This document shows, one piece after another, positions 38,246 to 48,800 of a stretch of DNA of 60,259 bases (positions are counted from its first letter, which is position 1; each line of letters starts with the position of its first letter). The DNA lies in contig NZ_JAHKPW010000003.1 in the NCBI RefSeq assembly GCF_018860755.1, positions 1 to 60,259 on the forward strand. Direction: 5' to 3'. Under the pieces are notes generated by a model, which was not told where the DNA came from, did no database searches, and saw only the letters and a list, made by a program, of their open reading frames with translations. The stretch is from Colwellia sp. D2M02 (GTDB lineage Bacteria; Pseudomonadota; Gammaproteobacteria; Enterobacterales; Alteromonadaceae). The position numbers and the translations under genes are program-made.

Positions 38246-39961
38246 ATGGCTGCCCCTAAATTAAAAATGCGCTTAGGCGACTTATTAGTTCATGAAAATA
38301 TCATTTCTGATGAGCAGCTAATGGAAGCGCTTAATAGCCAAAAAAGCACAGGTCGAAAACTCGGTGACACCTTAATTGAGTTGCAGCATTTATCCGAACG
38401 CCAACTATTACAGTTTTTGGCACAGCAGCTTGAAGTACCTTTTTTAGATATAAGCCAAAGAAAAATTCCTAGTAGTGTTGCAGCTCTATTACCTGAAGTG
38501 CATGCTCGGCGTTTACGCGCGTTAATTATTGAAGATCGAGGTGACTCGGTTTTACTAGGTATGAGTGACCCAGCCGATTTAAGTGGCTTAGATCAGCTTG
38601 AACGCATGTTGGCACCGAAAAGTATTGAGTTAGCTGTAGTGATGGAGTCGCAGTTATTCTCAGCCTTTGATGGTTTATATCGCCGTACAGCCGATATCGA
38701 ATCTTTTGCTAGTCAGCTTGAAGAAGAATATGAGCAATCATCGACGTTTGATGTTTCAAGTAGCTTTGTTGATGAAACCGGTGATGCAACAGTTGGTAAA
38801 CTATTGCAGTCAGTATTTGAAGATGCCGTGCAAATGCGTGCTTCAGATATTCATATAGAGCCAGACGAAAAGCAATTGCGTATTCGCCAACGTATTGATG
38901 GTGTTTTACAAGAGAGTATTTTAAAAGAAAATAAAATAGCCTCAGCGATGGTACTGCGTTTAAAGCTAATGGCAGGATTAGATATTTCTGAAAAGCGTAT
39001 ACCGCAAGATGGTCGCTTTAATATTCAAATCTCAGGTCATAGTATTGATGTGCGTATGTCTACTATGCCAGTGCAATATGGTGAGTCGGTGGTTATGCGT
39101 TTGCTTGACCAGTCAGCAGGTTTATTATCCTTTGAGCAAACGGGTATGCCAGCCGATTTAATTAAGCGAATTCGTCATCAAATATCACGCCCTCATGGTA
39201 TGGTTTTGGTAACCGGACCAACCGGTAGCGGTAAAACCACCACACTTTATGCGGCATTAAGTGAGCTTAATCAGGCTAGTAAAAAAATTATTACCGTAGA
39301 AGACCCTGTTGAGTATCGTCTATCACGAGTCAATCAAGTACAAGTTAACCCTAAAATAAACTTAACTTTTTCAAGCGTTTTACGTACCGCGCTTCGCCAA
39401 GATCCCGATATTATGATGGTGGGTGAAATGCGTGACCAAGAAACGGTTGAAATAGGTTTACGTGGCGCATTAACGGGTCACTTAGTGCTATCAACATTGC
39501 ATACTAACGATGCTATTACTAGTGCCTTACGCTTAATTGACATGGGAGCTGCTGGCTTTTTAGTTGGCAGTTCATTAAGAGCGGTTATTGCGCAGCGATT
39601 AGTGCGCAGAGTATGTGATTCATGTAGCGAAAGCTACCAACCCGATGCACAAGAGCTATTATGGTTAACCCATTTAGCGGGTGACAAAGCAAATCAAGCC
39701 GAGTACTTTCATGGTAAAGGTTGTCAGTCTTGCCAATATACCGGTTATAAAGGGCGTATTGGTGTTTTTGAGCTACTTGAAATGAATGAGGCGATGATGT
39801 CGGCATTAAAACGTGATGATAGCGACGCTTTTAGTCAATTAGCAAAAGCTAATCCTACGTTTAAGCCGTTAGCACACGCAGCATTTGATTATGCGCTGCA
39901 AGGAATAACTACTGTCGAAGAAGTGCTACGCTTAGTTGAAACCGTTGATATTAACGCCTAA
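38246..39961 (+). CDS. mshE: MSHA pilus extension ATPase MshE, c-di-GMP-responsive type
   Basis: A 571-residue ATPase that drives pilus extension. The N-terminal part holds two MshEN repeats, RLGDLLVHENIISDEQLMEA and KLGDTLIELQHLSERQLLQF, the pattern that binds c-di-GMP in studied homologues. The motor has Walker A GPTGSGKTT (about 324), Walker B around DIMMVGEMRD, and zinc cysteines CDSC (about 456) and CQSC (about 492). It lies four bases after mshN. Confidence 0.93.
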   Translation: MAAPKLKMRLGDLLVHENIISDEQLMEALNSQKSTGRKLGDTLIELQHLSERQLLQFLAQQLEVPFLDISQRKIPSSVAALLPEVHARRLRALIIEDRGDSVLLGMSDPADLSGLDQLERMLAPKSIELAVVMESQLFSAFDGLYRRTADIESFASQLEEEYEQSSTFDVSSSFVDETGDATVGKLLQSVFEDAVQMRASDIHIEPDEKQLRIRQRIDGVLQESILKENKIASAMVLRLKLMAGLDISEKRIPQDGRFNIQISGHSIDVRMSTMPVQYGESVVMRLLDQSAGLLSFEQTGMPADLIKRIRHQISRPHGMVLVTGPTGSGKTTTLYAALSELNQASKKIITVEDPVEYRLSRVNQVQVNPKINLTFSSVLRTALRQDPDIMMVGEMRDQETVEIGLRGALTGHLVLSTLHTNDAITSALRLIDMGAAGFLVGSSLRAVIAQRLVRRVCDSCSESYQPDAQELLWLTHLAGDKANQAEYFHGKGCQSCQYTGYKGRIGVFELLEMNEAMMSALKRDDSDAFSQLAKANPTFKPLAHAAFDYALQGITTVEEVLRLVETVDINA

Positions 39962-39990
39962 TGAAAAGCAGCAGCTAAGGTCTATTTATA

Positions 39991-41235
39991 ATGGCAACAT
40001 TTAATTATACAGGTCGTAACAGTGCAGGTAGTCAAGTTTCAGGAACTATTGATGCGGCAGACTCTACCAGCGTTGCTGAGTTGCTGTTTCGCCAAAGTAT
40101 TACGCCAATTGCTATAGTTGCTGCTAATAAAAAAACGGATAGCACCAACCAGAGTTCGGGCAATCAAGATGTAATGGAATTACTTGGTTTTAATAAAGTT
40201 TCTCTTGATGAACTCATTATTTTTTGTCGACAAATGTATGCTTTAATGCGCTCAGGTGTGCCGATTTTACGAGCAATTAAGGGCATGGCAGAGTCGAGTA
40301 CTTCAGTGAGTTTAAAAAAAGCGTTAACTGAAATTACCAAGCAACTTGAAGGGGGCTATGCCTTATCATCTGCATTTAATCAGCACCCTAATATTTTCAA
40401 CTCTCTTTTTGTCTCTTTAATACACGTTGGTGAAAACACTGGGCAACTTGATGAGTCTTTTTTAAAGCTTACTAATTATTTAGAGCGCGAACAACAAACC
40501 CGAAAACGTATTAAAACCGCGTTACGTTACCCGTCTATGGTTGTTATTGCTCTCTCTGCTGCTATTGTTATTTTAAATATTTTTGTAATTCCCACTTTTG
40601 CTAACATGTTTGCCAAGCTTGGTGCAGATCTTCCACTTGCAACACGTTTTCTTATTGCCAGCTCTAATCTATTTCTTAATTATTGGCCTTATATGCTGCT
40701 GGTGTTAGTTGTTACTTTTTTGGGTGTTAAACGCTATTTAAAAACACCTGTAGGGCGTTTTCATTGGGATAAGCGAAAAGTTAAACTACCTATTATTGGC
40801 AGTATAATTGAGCGCTCTGTTTTAGCACGCTTTTCTCATAGCTTTGGTATTGTATTAAAAGCGGGGGTGCCAATGACTACCGGCTTGAATTTAGTCGCTG
40901 ATGCTGTTGATAATAGCTATATGCAAGAAAAAATTATTGCGATGCGTGTCGCCATTGAAAGCGGTGAAAGTCTTTTACGCTCAGCCATTGCCAGTACTTT
41001 ATTTACACCGCTTGTTTTACAAATGGTGGCAGTAGGCGAAGAAACTGGGCGTGTGGACGACCTACTTAAAGAGGTTGGCGATTATTATGAACGTGAAGTT
41101 GATTACGACTTAAGCACCTTAACCGCCCGAATTGAGCCGCTATTGTTAGTTATCGTTGCTGTGATGGTGTTGGTGTTAGCATTGGGGATATTCACACCAA
41201 TGTGGGATATGGCGTCAGCAATGCAAGGTAAGTAA
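39991..41235 (+). CDS. mshG: MSHA platform protein MshG
   Basis: A 414-residue polytopic inner-membrane protein, equivalent to GspF/PilC, on which MshE acts. It begins ATFNYTGRNSAGSQVSGTID and has two T2SSF repeats (about 75-200 and 280-405). Confidence 0.93.
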   Translation: MATFNYTGRNSAGSQVSGTIDAADSTSVAELLFRQSITPIAIVAANKKTDSTNQSSGNQDVMELLGFNKVSLDELIIFCRQMYALMRSGVPILRAIKGMAESSTSVSLKKALTEITKQLEGGYALSSAFNQHPNIFNSLFVSLIHVGENTGQLDESFLKLTNYLEREQQTRKRIKTALRYPSMVVIALSAAIVILNIFVIPTFANMFAKLGADLPLATRFLIASSNLFLNYWPYMLLVLVVTFLGVKRYLKTPVGRFHWDKRKVKLPIIGSIIERSVLARFSHSFGIVLKAGVPMTTGLNLVADAVDNSYMQEKIIAMRVAIESGESLLRSAIASTLFTPLVLQMVAVGEETGRVDDLLKEVGDYYEREVDYDLSTLTARIEPLLLVIVAVMVLVLALGIFTPMWDMASAMQGK

Positions 41236-41295
41236 TAGCTCTAACATATATATTTTAATGTTCCATTAACGTTAACTAAGTGCAAGCATACTATT

Positions 41296-41826
41296 ATGCA
41301 AACATCTAAAAGCTCAGAAAAAAGAGAAAAGTCAGTTGCAGAGTTTATTCTGGTGATTATTCTATTGGGCTTTTTAATGAAATTATTTATTGGCTATTAT
41401 TTTTCTCAAGAAGAAAATATCACCAAAGCGGGCTTTAAAACCCTAGCGCAAAACTTTAAAAATACTGTGGTTGTTGTACATGCTCAATGGCAAATGGATA
41501 ACCGGCCGCCTGTTGTGAGTTTGTCAGGTGTTGCTAAGCAAGATAAAGCAGCAAGTGTTGTGCGCGTAAGTGTAAACGAAAAAGGCTGGCTTGATACCGA
41601 AAGAAGCAGCCTAGTTAAGCATAATATTACGGCATGTGAACATATTTGGCAGTTAGCGATGAGTATGCCAATGTCATTAATGAAGTTTTCTGTTGCCGCA
41701 ATAGAAATACACAATGAGCGCTTGAGTAATTATCATCAATGCCGATATATTTTATCAACAGGCGATTATTTTGAATACTACAGTGCGACGGGTCAGGTGA
41801 CTCAGGTGTACGGTAATGATAATTAA
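41296..41826 (+). CDS. mshF: MSHA biogenesis protein MshF
   Basis: A 176-residue bitopic protein with a membrane segment near residues 16-33 and a small periplasmic domain. Its place between mshG and mshB and its size match MshF. No catalytic motif is seen. The role is not established. Confidence 0.75.
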   Translation: MQTSKSSEKREKSVAEFILVIILLGFLMKLFIGYYFSQEENITKAGFKTLAQNFKNTVVVVHAQWQMDNRPPVVSLSGVAKQDKAASVVRVSVNEKGWLDTERSSLVKHNITACEHIWQLAMSMPMSLMKFSVAAIEIHNERLSNYHQCRYILSTGDYFEYYSATGQVTQVYGNDN

Positions 41827-41862
41827 TTTGGTGTTAACAACTAATTAATTGCTAATAAGTTG

Positions 41863-41901
41863 ATTTAATTTGTAATATGCACTACAAATATACAATTAAA
41901 T
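41863..41901. promoter_or_regulatory. Nested inverted repeats upstream of mshB
   Basis: ATTTGTA (41868-41874) and TACAAAT (41883-41889) are inverted copies, and ATTTAATT (41863-41870) and AATTAAAT (41894-41901) form an outer pair. This 161-base gap probably holds the promoter for mshBACDOPQ; TACAAT at 41928-41933 could be a -10 box. Confidence 0.35.
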
Positions 41902-42008
41902 GAATGAATTTTATTATAAATTGTTGCTACAATAGTTTATAAGACATGGTAGATAGGCTACTGATTTATAGCTGTTTACTGTAATTTTTGAGTGTTTGTG
42001 AGGTAAGT

Positions 42009-42653
42009 ATGCATATTTATTCAAAGGGTTTACCTAAAGAAATGAGTAAACAAAAAGGTTTTACCTTAATTGAATTAGTGATTGTGGTGGTTATTCTAGG
42101 CTTGCTAGCGGTTACTGCTATTCCAAAGTTTATTGATCTAACTGAACAGGCACAACAAGCTAATATTGAAGGTATGGCGGGTGGCTTCGCTACAGGTGTT
42201 TCGTTAGTACGTTCACAATGGGAAGCAGAAGGTCGCCCACAAACAGGAACCAATAATACAGTGTCGTATGACGGTACTCAGTTAATTTTAACTTTAGAAA
42301 ATACAACAACAACTCCACAAATAAGACCTGGCTATGTCGTTGGTTTAACTGACGGTGGCGGTTTAGGTGGTGGTTTTGGCGTAGAAAATTGTATTGAAAT
42401 TTGGGAAAATATTTTACAGCAACCACCAACAATTACCTCTAGCTTAACGACTTTGAATAGTGCTACTGGCGACGGTATTAATTACTTTGCCAGTAAGTCG
42501 GGTAGTAGTTCTACTTCATTGTGTCATTACTATTTAAAAGATACCTTAAATAGAGATGCTAATGGTTTATATGTAGACCCTGCAAATCTTGTTGTAGGTA
42601 ATAGTTTCACTTACCAACCAGCAAACAGTTCTGTCTTGGTATTAATTGAATAG
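42009..42653 (+). CDS. mshB: MSHA minor pilin MshB
   Basis: A 214-residue prepilin-like protein. ATG at 42009 follows GAGG by five bases; a second ATG at 42042 would give a short six-residue leader, MSKQKG. The cleavage site is KQKG|FTLIELVIVV. The C-terminal part is Gly-rich (GGGLGGGFGVENCIEIW). In some relatives MshB lies just ahead of the major pilin, as here. Confidence 0.82.
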   Translation: MHIYSKGLPKEMSKQKGFTLIELVIVVVILGLLAVTAIPKFIDLTEQAQQANIEGMAGGFATGVSLVRSQWEAEGRPQTGTNNTVSYDGTQLILTLENTTTTPQIRPGYVVGLTDGGGLGGGFGVENCIEIWENILQQPPTITSSLTTLNSATGDGINYFASKSGSSSTSLCHYYLKDTLNRDANGLYVDPANLVVGNSFTYQPANSSVLVLIE

Positions 42654-42675
42654 TTAGTCGTGTCATAAGGGATGA

Positions 42676-42721
42676 ATTGCTACGGGTTTTATTGGCGCTA
42701 TCGCCTAAAACTCTTAGCAAT
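42676..42721 (+). other. Long multi-part hairpin between mshB and mshA
   Basis: ATTGCTA (42676-42682) pairs with TAGCAAT (42715-42721), GGGTTTT (42684-42690) with AAAACTC (42707-42713, one wobble) and GGCG (42694-42697) with CGCC (42702-42705). The arms meet through a one-by-one mismatch and a small internal loop, giving about 18 pairs. No T run follows, so it is more like an RNA-processing or stabilising structure than a terminator. Confidence 0.6.
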
Positions 42722-42786
42722 ATAAAGTGAATGGAATATCAACTCGTTTTTAATTTTAACTTTTATATAAGTAGTAGGTATACATA

Positions 42787-43287
42787 ATGAAAAAGCAACA
42801 AGGCTTTACTTTAATCGAATTAGTGGTAGTTATTGTTATTTTAGGTATTTTAGCGGTTACCGCAGCACCTAAGTTTATTAATCTTAATGCTGATGCACAT
42901 GAAGCAACACTAAAAGCTATTAAAGCGTCAATGCAAAGTGCATCAACACTCGTTCACTCTAAGTCTTTAATTGCTGGCGATCAAGATGCACCATTCTCAG
43001 ATGGTAAAGAAGTTTCTGTAGACTCAACAAATGATGTGGCGATTAGTTATGGGTATCCAACAAACGATAGTACGGATTGGGGAAATATGTTAGATATTGA
43101 TACAACCAATGATTTTACTGTTGCACAAATAGGTACAGAGGGTGATGGAGCTACAGCAATTTATGCAGTATATGCTAACGGCAAAGAACCAGCTAGCCCA
43201 GCAGCTGGTGATGCATGTTCTGTTCAGTATATTGAAGCAACTGCTGTTGGTGCCAAACCAACCATAACGGTGTTTACTGGTTGTTAG
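42787..43287 (+). CDS. mshA: Major MSHA pilin MshA
   Basis: A 166-residue major pilin. The leader is MKKQQG and cleavage is before FTLIELVVVIVILG, then a long hydrophobic helix and a C-terminal globular domain with a likely disulfide between the two cysteines in DACSVQYI and TVFTGC. It follows the mshB-mshA hairpin and is followed by a strong terminator, suiting an abundant pilin. Confidence 0.92.
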   Translation: MKKQQGFTLIELVVVIVILGILAVTAAPKFINLNADAHEATLKAIKASMQSASTLVHSKSLIAGDQDAPFSDGKEVSVDSTNDVAISYGYPTNDSTDWGNMLDIDTTNDFTVAQIGTEGDGATAIYAVYANGKEPASPAAGDACSVQYIEATAVGAKPTITVFTGC

Positions 43288-43301
43288 TCTTTATTCTTAT
43301 T

Positions 43302-43330
43302 AAAAAAGGAGAGCCTAGCTCTCCTTTTTT
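43302..43330 (+). terminator. Strong terminator of mshA
   Basis: AAAAAAGGAGAGC pairs perfectly with GCTCTCCTTTTTT (13 bp) around a CTA loop. It stands between mshA and mshC, so genes downstream need readthrough or another promoter. Confidence 0.92.
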
Positions 43331-43348
43331 GTCTAAAAAAATCAATTT

Positions 43349-43846
43349 ATGAGAAATAATCTAGGCTTTACTACCATAGAATTAGTCACCGTTATTATTA
43401 TAGTGGCGATTTTGGCTATTAATATATTGCCTAAATTTGATGGCACTAACAGCTATCAAGCACATACCCATCGCGCACAATTAATTTCGGCGCTGCGCTT
43501 AACTCAACAACGCGCTATGCAGCAAACTGATTCAAATAGTCATTATTGCCATCAACTTATTATTGAAGCGCAACGTTACGGGGTTGATGATAGAACCGAT
43601 TGTACAAAGCAAAATATTATGCGGGCTAGCTGGCAACCTGACTTAACTGGTCATATTGTTGAATCAGGTAATAATATTACCTTTTCAATTGGCGGTAATT
43701 CTTCCGTTATTGTTCGTTTTGATTGGTTAGGTCGCCCTAGCGATCCCACTAGTAATTGTAATGGTGGCTGCACTATTACGGTTACAAGTGCTGTTGAAAG
43801 CCTAGACATTAAAATTGAAGCTGAAGGTTATATTCATGGGCTTTAA
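43349..43846 (+). CDS. mshC: MSHA minor pilin MshC
   Basis: A 165-residue prepilin with site NNLG|FTTIELVTV. It begins 19 bases after the mshA terminator, and overlaps mshD by 11 bases. It fits the minor-pilin order of MSHA loci. Confidence 0.85.
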   Translation: MRNNLGFTTIELVTVIIIVAILAINILPKFDGTNSYQAHTHRAQLISALRLTQQRAMQQTDSNSHYCHQLIIEAQRYGVDDRTDCTKQNIMRASWQPDLTGHIVESGNNITFSIGGNSSVIVRFDWLGRPSDPTSNCNGGCTITVTSAVESLDIKIEAEGYIHGL

Positions 43847-44411
43847 ATCTTCATTATCTACCTCTTCAGTAAGCTTAGTTAAACAGCGTGGTTTTACTCT
43901 AGTTGAAATTATTATTGGCATTGTTGTGTTATCTATTGCATTGGCGATAGTTTCATCATTAATTGCGCCAACCGAAGAAAAGAGCGCAGATAACATTTTG
44001 CAAATTAAAGCCGCAGAATTAGGGCAAAGCATGTTAAATGATATTAGTAGCCGAGCTTTTGATCACAAATCAGATATGGCGGGTGGACGTATTCGCTGTG
44101 GTGAGCCAGGTGACGGTACTAACTCCTGCACCGATGAGGCCGATTTAGGTTTTGAAGCAGCAGCAGGTGAAACCGCGAACGATAGTAGTACTTATAATGA
44201 TGTTGATGACTACAATGGTTATAACGAAAAGAGGGATGTGCAAGGGGTTGCACTCGATAATAGTTACAGCAGTTTTATTATCAGTGTAGAGGTTAGCTAT
44301 GCTGGCGAAGACTTAGGCTTAGCGCATACTTTAGCTAAGCGTATTGTTGTCACTGTTACTACTCCGTTAGGTACAGAAATAAAATTTGCTACCCATAAGG
44401 CAAACTTTTAA
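43836..44411 (+). CDS. mshD: MSHA minor pilin MshD
   Basis: A 191-residue prepilin with site VKQRG|FTLVEIIIGIVVLS. ATG at 43836 with GAAGG about nine bases upstream is preferred over TTG at 43815. It shares its last base with mshO. Confidence 0.85.
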   Translation: MGFKSSLSTSSVSLVKQRGFTLVEIIIGIVVLSIALAIVSSLIAPTEEKSADNILQIKAAELGQSMLNDISSRAFDHKSDMAGGRIRCGEPGDGTNSCTDEADLGFEAAAGETANDSSTYNDVDDYNGYNEKRDVQGVALDNSYSSFIISVEVSYAGEDLGLAHTLAKRIVVTVTTPLGTEIKFATHKANF

Positions 44412-45295
44412 TGGCGATGTTTAATGTAGCTAAAGCGCGCGTAAAAGCTAACCGCAATCATATTAAGCACAAAAATAACGGCTTCACTTTAATGGAGCTG
44501 ATTATCGTTATTATTATCTTAGGGGTTATGTCGGTTGGTATTGGCGGTTTTATTACTCTAAGTACCCAAACCTATGTGAATGTTACTGAACGCGATGAGC
44601 TGACTTCAAGCGCCCGTTTTGCTATTGAGCGTTTAAATCGAGAGATTCGTAATGCGGTACCTAACAGTATTAGAGTTGCTGTTGATAACTCGACAAATCC
44701 TACTAAGCAATGTCTTGAATTTGTACCTATTGTTGCTAGTACCGTTTATACAAAGCTAGCGGTTATACCAGATGCCCCTGTCAATAACTTAACGGTTATT
44801 CCTTTTTTAACCTTAAAAAATGCCAATTATGTCTGTAATAGTTGTGGCGACCGAGTTATCGTTTATCCACTTTCGCCCGAAGATGTTTATCAAAACCATA
44901 ATGATAATATCAGTAAGGTTTTTACAATTGCTAGTTATCTTGACCCTGTTATTAATTTAACTGCGGGTAATGTTAATTTTGCGGAATATTCGCCAACAAG
45001 TAGGGCATTTATTTTTAATGAGCCAGTAAGTTATTGTGTAGAACATGGCGTACTCAATCGCTATTCAAGTTACAATTTCAACCAGAATCAAGAGTTACCA
45101 CCAAATAGTAATATTCTAAATGGTAACTACAGCTTAATGGCACAAAATGTTTTTTTTAATAAAAATAACCTACCATTTACAGTGTTACCAGCTTCATTAC
45201 AACGTAATGCGGTAGTGCAAATGAAGCTCAACTTTACCCGTGATACAGAAACCGTTATTTTTGATCATGCGATTCATATTAATAATATTCCGTAA
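44411..45295 (+). CDS. mshO: MSHA minor pilin-like protein MshO
   Basis: A 294-residue prepilin-like protein with site HKNNG|FTLMELIIVIIILG and a long leader of 24 residues. Two cysteines in NYVCNSCGDR look like a small disulfide or metal loop. The gene order supports MshO. Confidence 0.82.
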   Translation: MAMFNVAKARVKANRNHIKHKNNGFTLMELIIVIIILGVMSVGIGGFITLSTQTYVNVTERDELTSSARFAIERLNREIRNAVPNSIRVAVDNSTNPTKQCLEFVPIVASTVYTKLAVIPDAPVNNLTVIPFLTLKNANYVCNSCGDRVIVYPLSPEDVYQNHNDNISKVFTIASYLDPVINLTAGNVNFAEYSPTSRAFIFNEPVSYCVEHGVLNRYSSYNFNQNQELPPNSNILNGNYSLMAQNVFFNKNNLPFTVLPASLQRNAVVQMKLNFTRDTETVIFDHAIHINNIP

Positions 45296-45326
45296 ATTGA
45301 AGTGCTAGTACTAATGGAGTTTATTC

Positions 45327-45815
45327 GTGGTTAAACAAGTAATTTTACTAAGTAGACAAAAGCAACGCTCACAAGGGAGTGCGTTAATTTTGGCATTATT
45401 TATTATTATTGTTTTAACCTTATTAGGGGTTGCTTTGATGCGCGTTTTATCAAGTAGTAGTGAAACAATAGCTCAAGAAGTTATTGGCAGTCGAGCATTG
45501 ATGGCGGCAAACTCAGGTATGCAAGCGCATTTACAAAAACTATTTCCATTAAACCCTAACCCTGCGGTAATTATTATTGATAACTGCCCAGTAGATAAAA
45601 CATATAACTTACCTGAAACAGGTATAGATATACCAGGCTTGTACCACTGCAAAGCAGTCGCGACTTGCCAATTGTACTTTAGTGACCCAGATACACTCAT
45701 TAAGTATTATCGTTTAACCAGTACGGGTGAATGTGGTAGCGGTGCTATAACCAGTGATACTAAAGATGTAGTACTAAGTAGCCGCACTATTCAAGTTGAA
45801 GCGAGGAGCTTATAA
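45327..45815 (+). CDS. mshP: MSHA protein MshP (PilX-like)
   Basis: A 162-residue protein with a prepilin-like RQKQRSQG|SALILALF site, Ser at +1 and no Glu5, as in PilX/GspK-like proteins. GTG start with GGAG eight bases upstream. Four or more cysteines in the C-terminal half suggest disulfides. Confidence 0.8.
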   Translation: MVKQVILLSRQKQRSQGSALILALFIIIVLTLLGVALMRVLSSSSETIAQEVIGSRALMAANSGMQAHLQKLFPLNPNPAVIIIDNCPVDKTYNLPETGIDIPGLYHCKAVATCQLYFSDPDTLIKYYRLTSTGECGSGAITSDTKDVVLSSRTIQVEARSL

Positions 45816-48800
45816 ATGCTTCGTATTGTAAGCTTTATCTTTCTCATGGTATTTTCTGCGCCTTGGCTTTATGCAGCTGAGTGCCTTGATATATTTCCGA
45901 GTTCACCAATGCCTCATGATTTATTGCCCCCTGATAAGGTATTCATCAATGTCCCTCACTTTAGTGGTGCCGATGGGTTTCTTGCTAATCCTCAAACGTT
46001 AAATTTGGGTAATGGGCAGTATCAAAGTAATGCTGCGCAACAAGAAATATTTGTATCATCATCACCTGCCAGTGAAACTACAGCAAGACTCTATATTGCT
46101 AACGGGGTTAATTGGGTCAATGCTCAAATAAATGTTGATGGGAACCCTGAAGATTTAATTATTATTGCTAATGGTAGTATGTCTATTAGTGGTAACGACA
46201 CTAAAATTAACGCCATTATTTATGCTAGAGGCGCAATTAGTCTATCAGGAAATCCTGATGACCCTCACGATAGTAATAGCCCCGGTGGTATTGAAATTAA
46301 TGGTGCGGTGGCTGCAGAGGGAAGTATTTCAACTAATGCAAGAGTCACGATTAATTACGATGAAGATGTTATTAATAACGCTGACTTTAACGGTATGTGC
46401 GACAATACTCCTGTAATAACGCCTGAGCCAATACTTGATTACCACTTTGATGAGTGTAGTTATACTGGCGCTGTCGGTGAAATAATTGATAGTACAGGGA
46501 ACTTTTCGGGTAGAACTTTTAATGGGGTTGAGCGTGAAAGTACAGGGCAAATTCAAAGTGCGGTAAACCTATCAAATCAAAGGCACTATATAGAAACAGC
46601 CGTCCCCTTACCGACAAACTATTCTGTTTCAGTTTGGTTTAAAAAGCCAACAATAACTTCTGGTAGCCGTTATTACATTTTAGGCTCTATGAGTGGTGGT
46701 GGTGATTTATTGTATTTAGACCGCAATAATAGTTGGCGTTGGGGAGTTTATAATTTGTCGGGAGCGACTAATGGTAGTTATTCTTTTGCCAGTTTAGATA
46801 ATTCATGGCACCACTTAACTTTGGTATACAACGCTGGTCAAACTCAGCTTTATATTGACGGTGTTTTAGTGGACACCATTAACCGCTCTGTAACCGGCAC
46901 GCTTAAGTATATAGGTACATCATACGATGCAGTAAACACTAATAATGCTCAAGGCTTTAGAGCACCTTTAGATGAGTTCATGGTTTTTGATGGCCCGTTA
47001 AGTGCGAGCAATGTCGACGAAATATATAACTTTCAAGCAAGTCAATTTAACTATGATGGCAGTATTCGTACTCCTGTTAGCTGCCCTTTATTGGTGGGTT
47101 TATATCAATTTGAACAAAATAACTTTAATAGTCAAATTGATGATACCAGCGGTAACGATAATCACGCTAGCAATATAGGTGGGCAATCGGTTGCTCAAGG
47201 TAAATATTGTCGAGGATTTGATAGTAACGGTACTAATACAAGCTCACAAACTAATAATGCCTTTTCATCTAATGTTAATTTAGTTGATGATGTAGGTAAT
47301 ATGGGGACTATTAGTTTTTGGTTTAATGGTAATACTCATTGGGATCAAGGAGGCTATAATGGTGGCGAAAGGACACTATTTGACGCCTCATTAAACCTTG
47401 GCTTGGGAGTTGGTAACAAATATTTCGCCTTAAATATTATGAAGAACGGCTTGTTGCGCTTCTCGTTTGAGGATGATGTTGACGGTGACTTTTTTATTGA
47501 GGAGCCAATGATATCACCAAGAAGTAGTAATACTTGGTACTACATAACGGCTACTTGGAATTTTAATACCAACCAATTTGAGTTATATGTTGATGGCACT
47601 CTACGTATTAATGCAAATAGAAATACTTCAGGTGCTATTAAAGATTTAGGTAATGTTATCTTTGGTGATAACTCATCGACTTATAGTGGTAATAATAATG
47701 GAGCTCTTGCATCAAATTATTCGGCTAATGGCAAGTTTGACGAAGTTCGTATTTACAACTTTGTTTTAGCCCAAAGTGAAATTACAGCCGATATGAATGA
47801 AAGTTTTGGCTGCCCTACCTTTGATCATTTTCAAATTGATACCATTGATGCGCAAGGGTTAACTTGCCAAGCAGATAATATCATCATTAAAGCCTGCGCA
47901 GACTCAGCATGTAGTACTCTAAATACTGACAATTTCAATGTTGAATTATTGGTTAATGGCGTAAGTAATCGTAGTTTAACCGTTTCGGGTGGTAGTACTA
48001 ATATTAGTTATGCTTACACATCGGTTGGCAATGCGGCGTTAAGTTTAGATCAAGCTTATCAATGTAAAGGTAGTGCAACAACGCCATGTAATGTTGCCTT
48101 TAGTGATAGCGGTTTTATTTTTGGTAATACAGTTAATACTTACCCTGTGATCCCAATACAGTTATCAGGTAAACCCTCTAATGAAGGTTTTAAAGCGAGG
48201 TCCTTATACTTACAGGCGGTAAAAACAAGTGATAATGCTGCGAGCTGTGTTGCGGCATTTCCTGAGAATAGCAATGTTGATGTTAATCTTTCTTATAGCT
48301 GTCATGGTGACAGTAGCTCATGTAACAACGCTGTCCAACTCACTAATAATGGTAATACCTATGCTATTGCTCAATCTGCAGCAGGGAGAAGCTTGCGTTT
48401 TGGTGCAGACTCTAAAGCGTATTTCTCCATACAATACCCCGATGCAGGTAAGTTAATCCTGAATGCGCAAAAATTTGTTGAGGTAGAAGATGATGCAGGT
48501 AATAAAAAAATATTGGACTTTAAAGGCAGCTCTAATGCTTATGTAGTGCGTCCTTTTGCCTTTGCTTTAAACTTTAATAACGACAGCAATAGTGCTAACG
48601 CCTTTGCGCAAAATGCTAGTGAGAGCGCTTTTAAAAAAGCTGGCGAGGCATTTACGATGACTGCCACTGCGGTGCAATGGCAAAATGGTCAGGATGACAA
48701 TGCTGATGGTGTTCCTGATAATTTTACTGCAGTAAATGGTAATAGCGTAGCAGAACATTTTGTAGCTCCTGCATTGGACGTTACGCATAACTTATTACTA

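Noticed and set aside
43815..43846. Apparent large mshC/mshD overlap suggesting a frameshift
   Set aside because: Starting mshD at ATG 43836 leaves an 11-base overlap, normal for coupled genes, and both proteins are complete.
42009..43846. Possible recent duplication of mshB and mshA
   Set aside because: Similarity is limited to the prepilin leader and helix; the globular parts differ.
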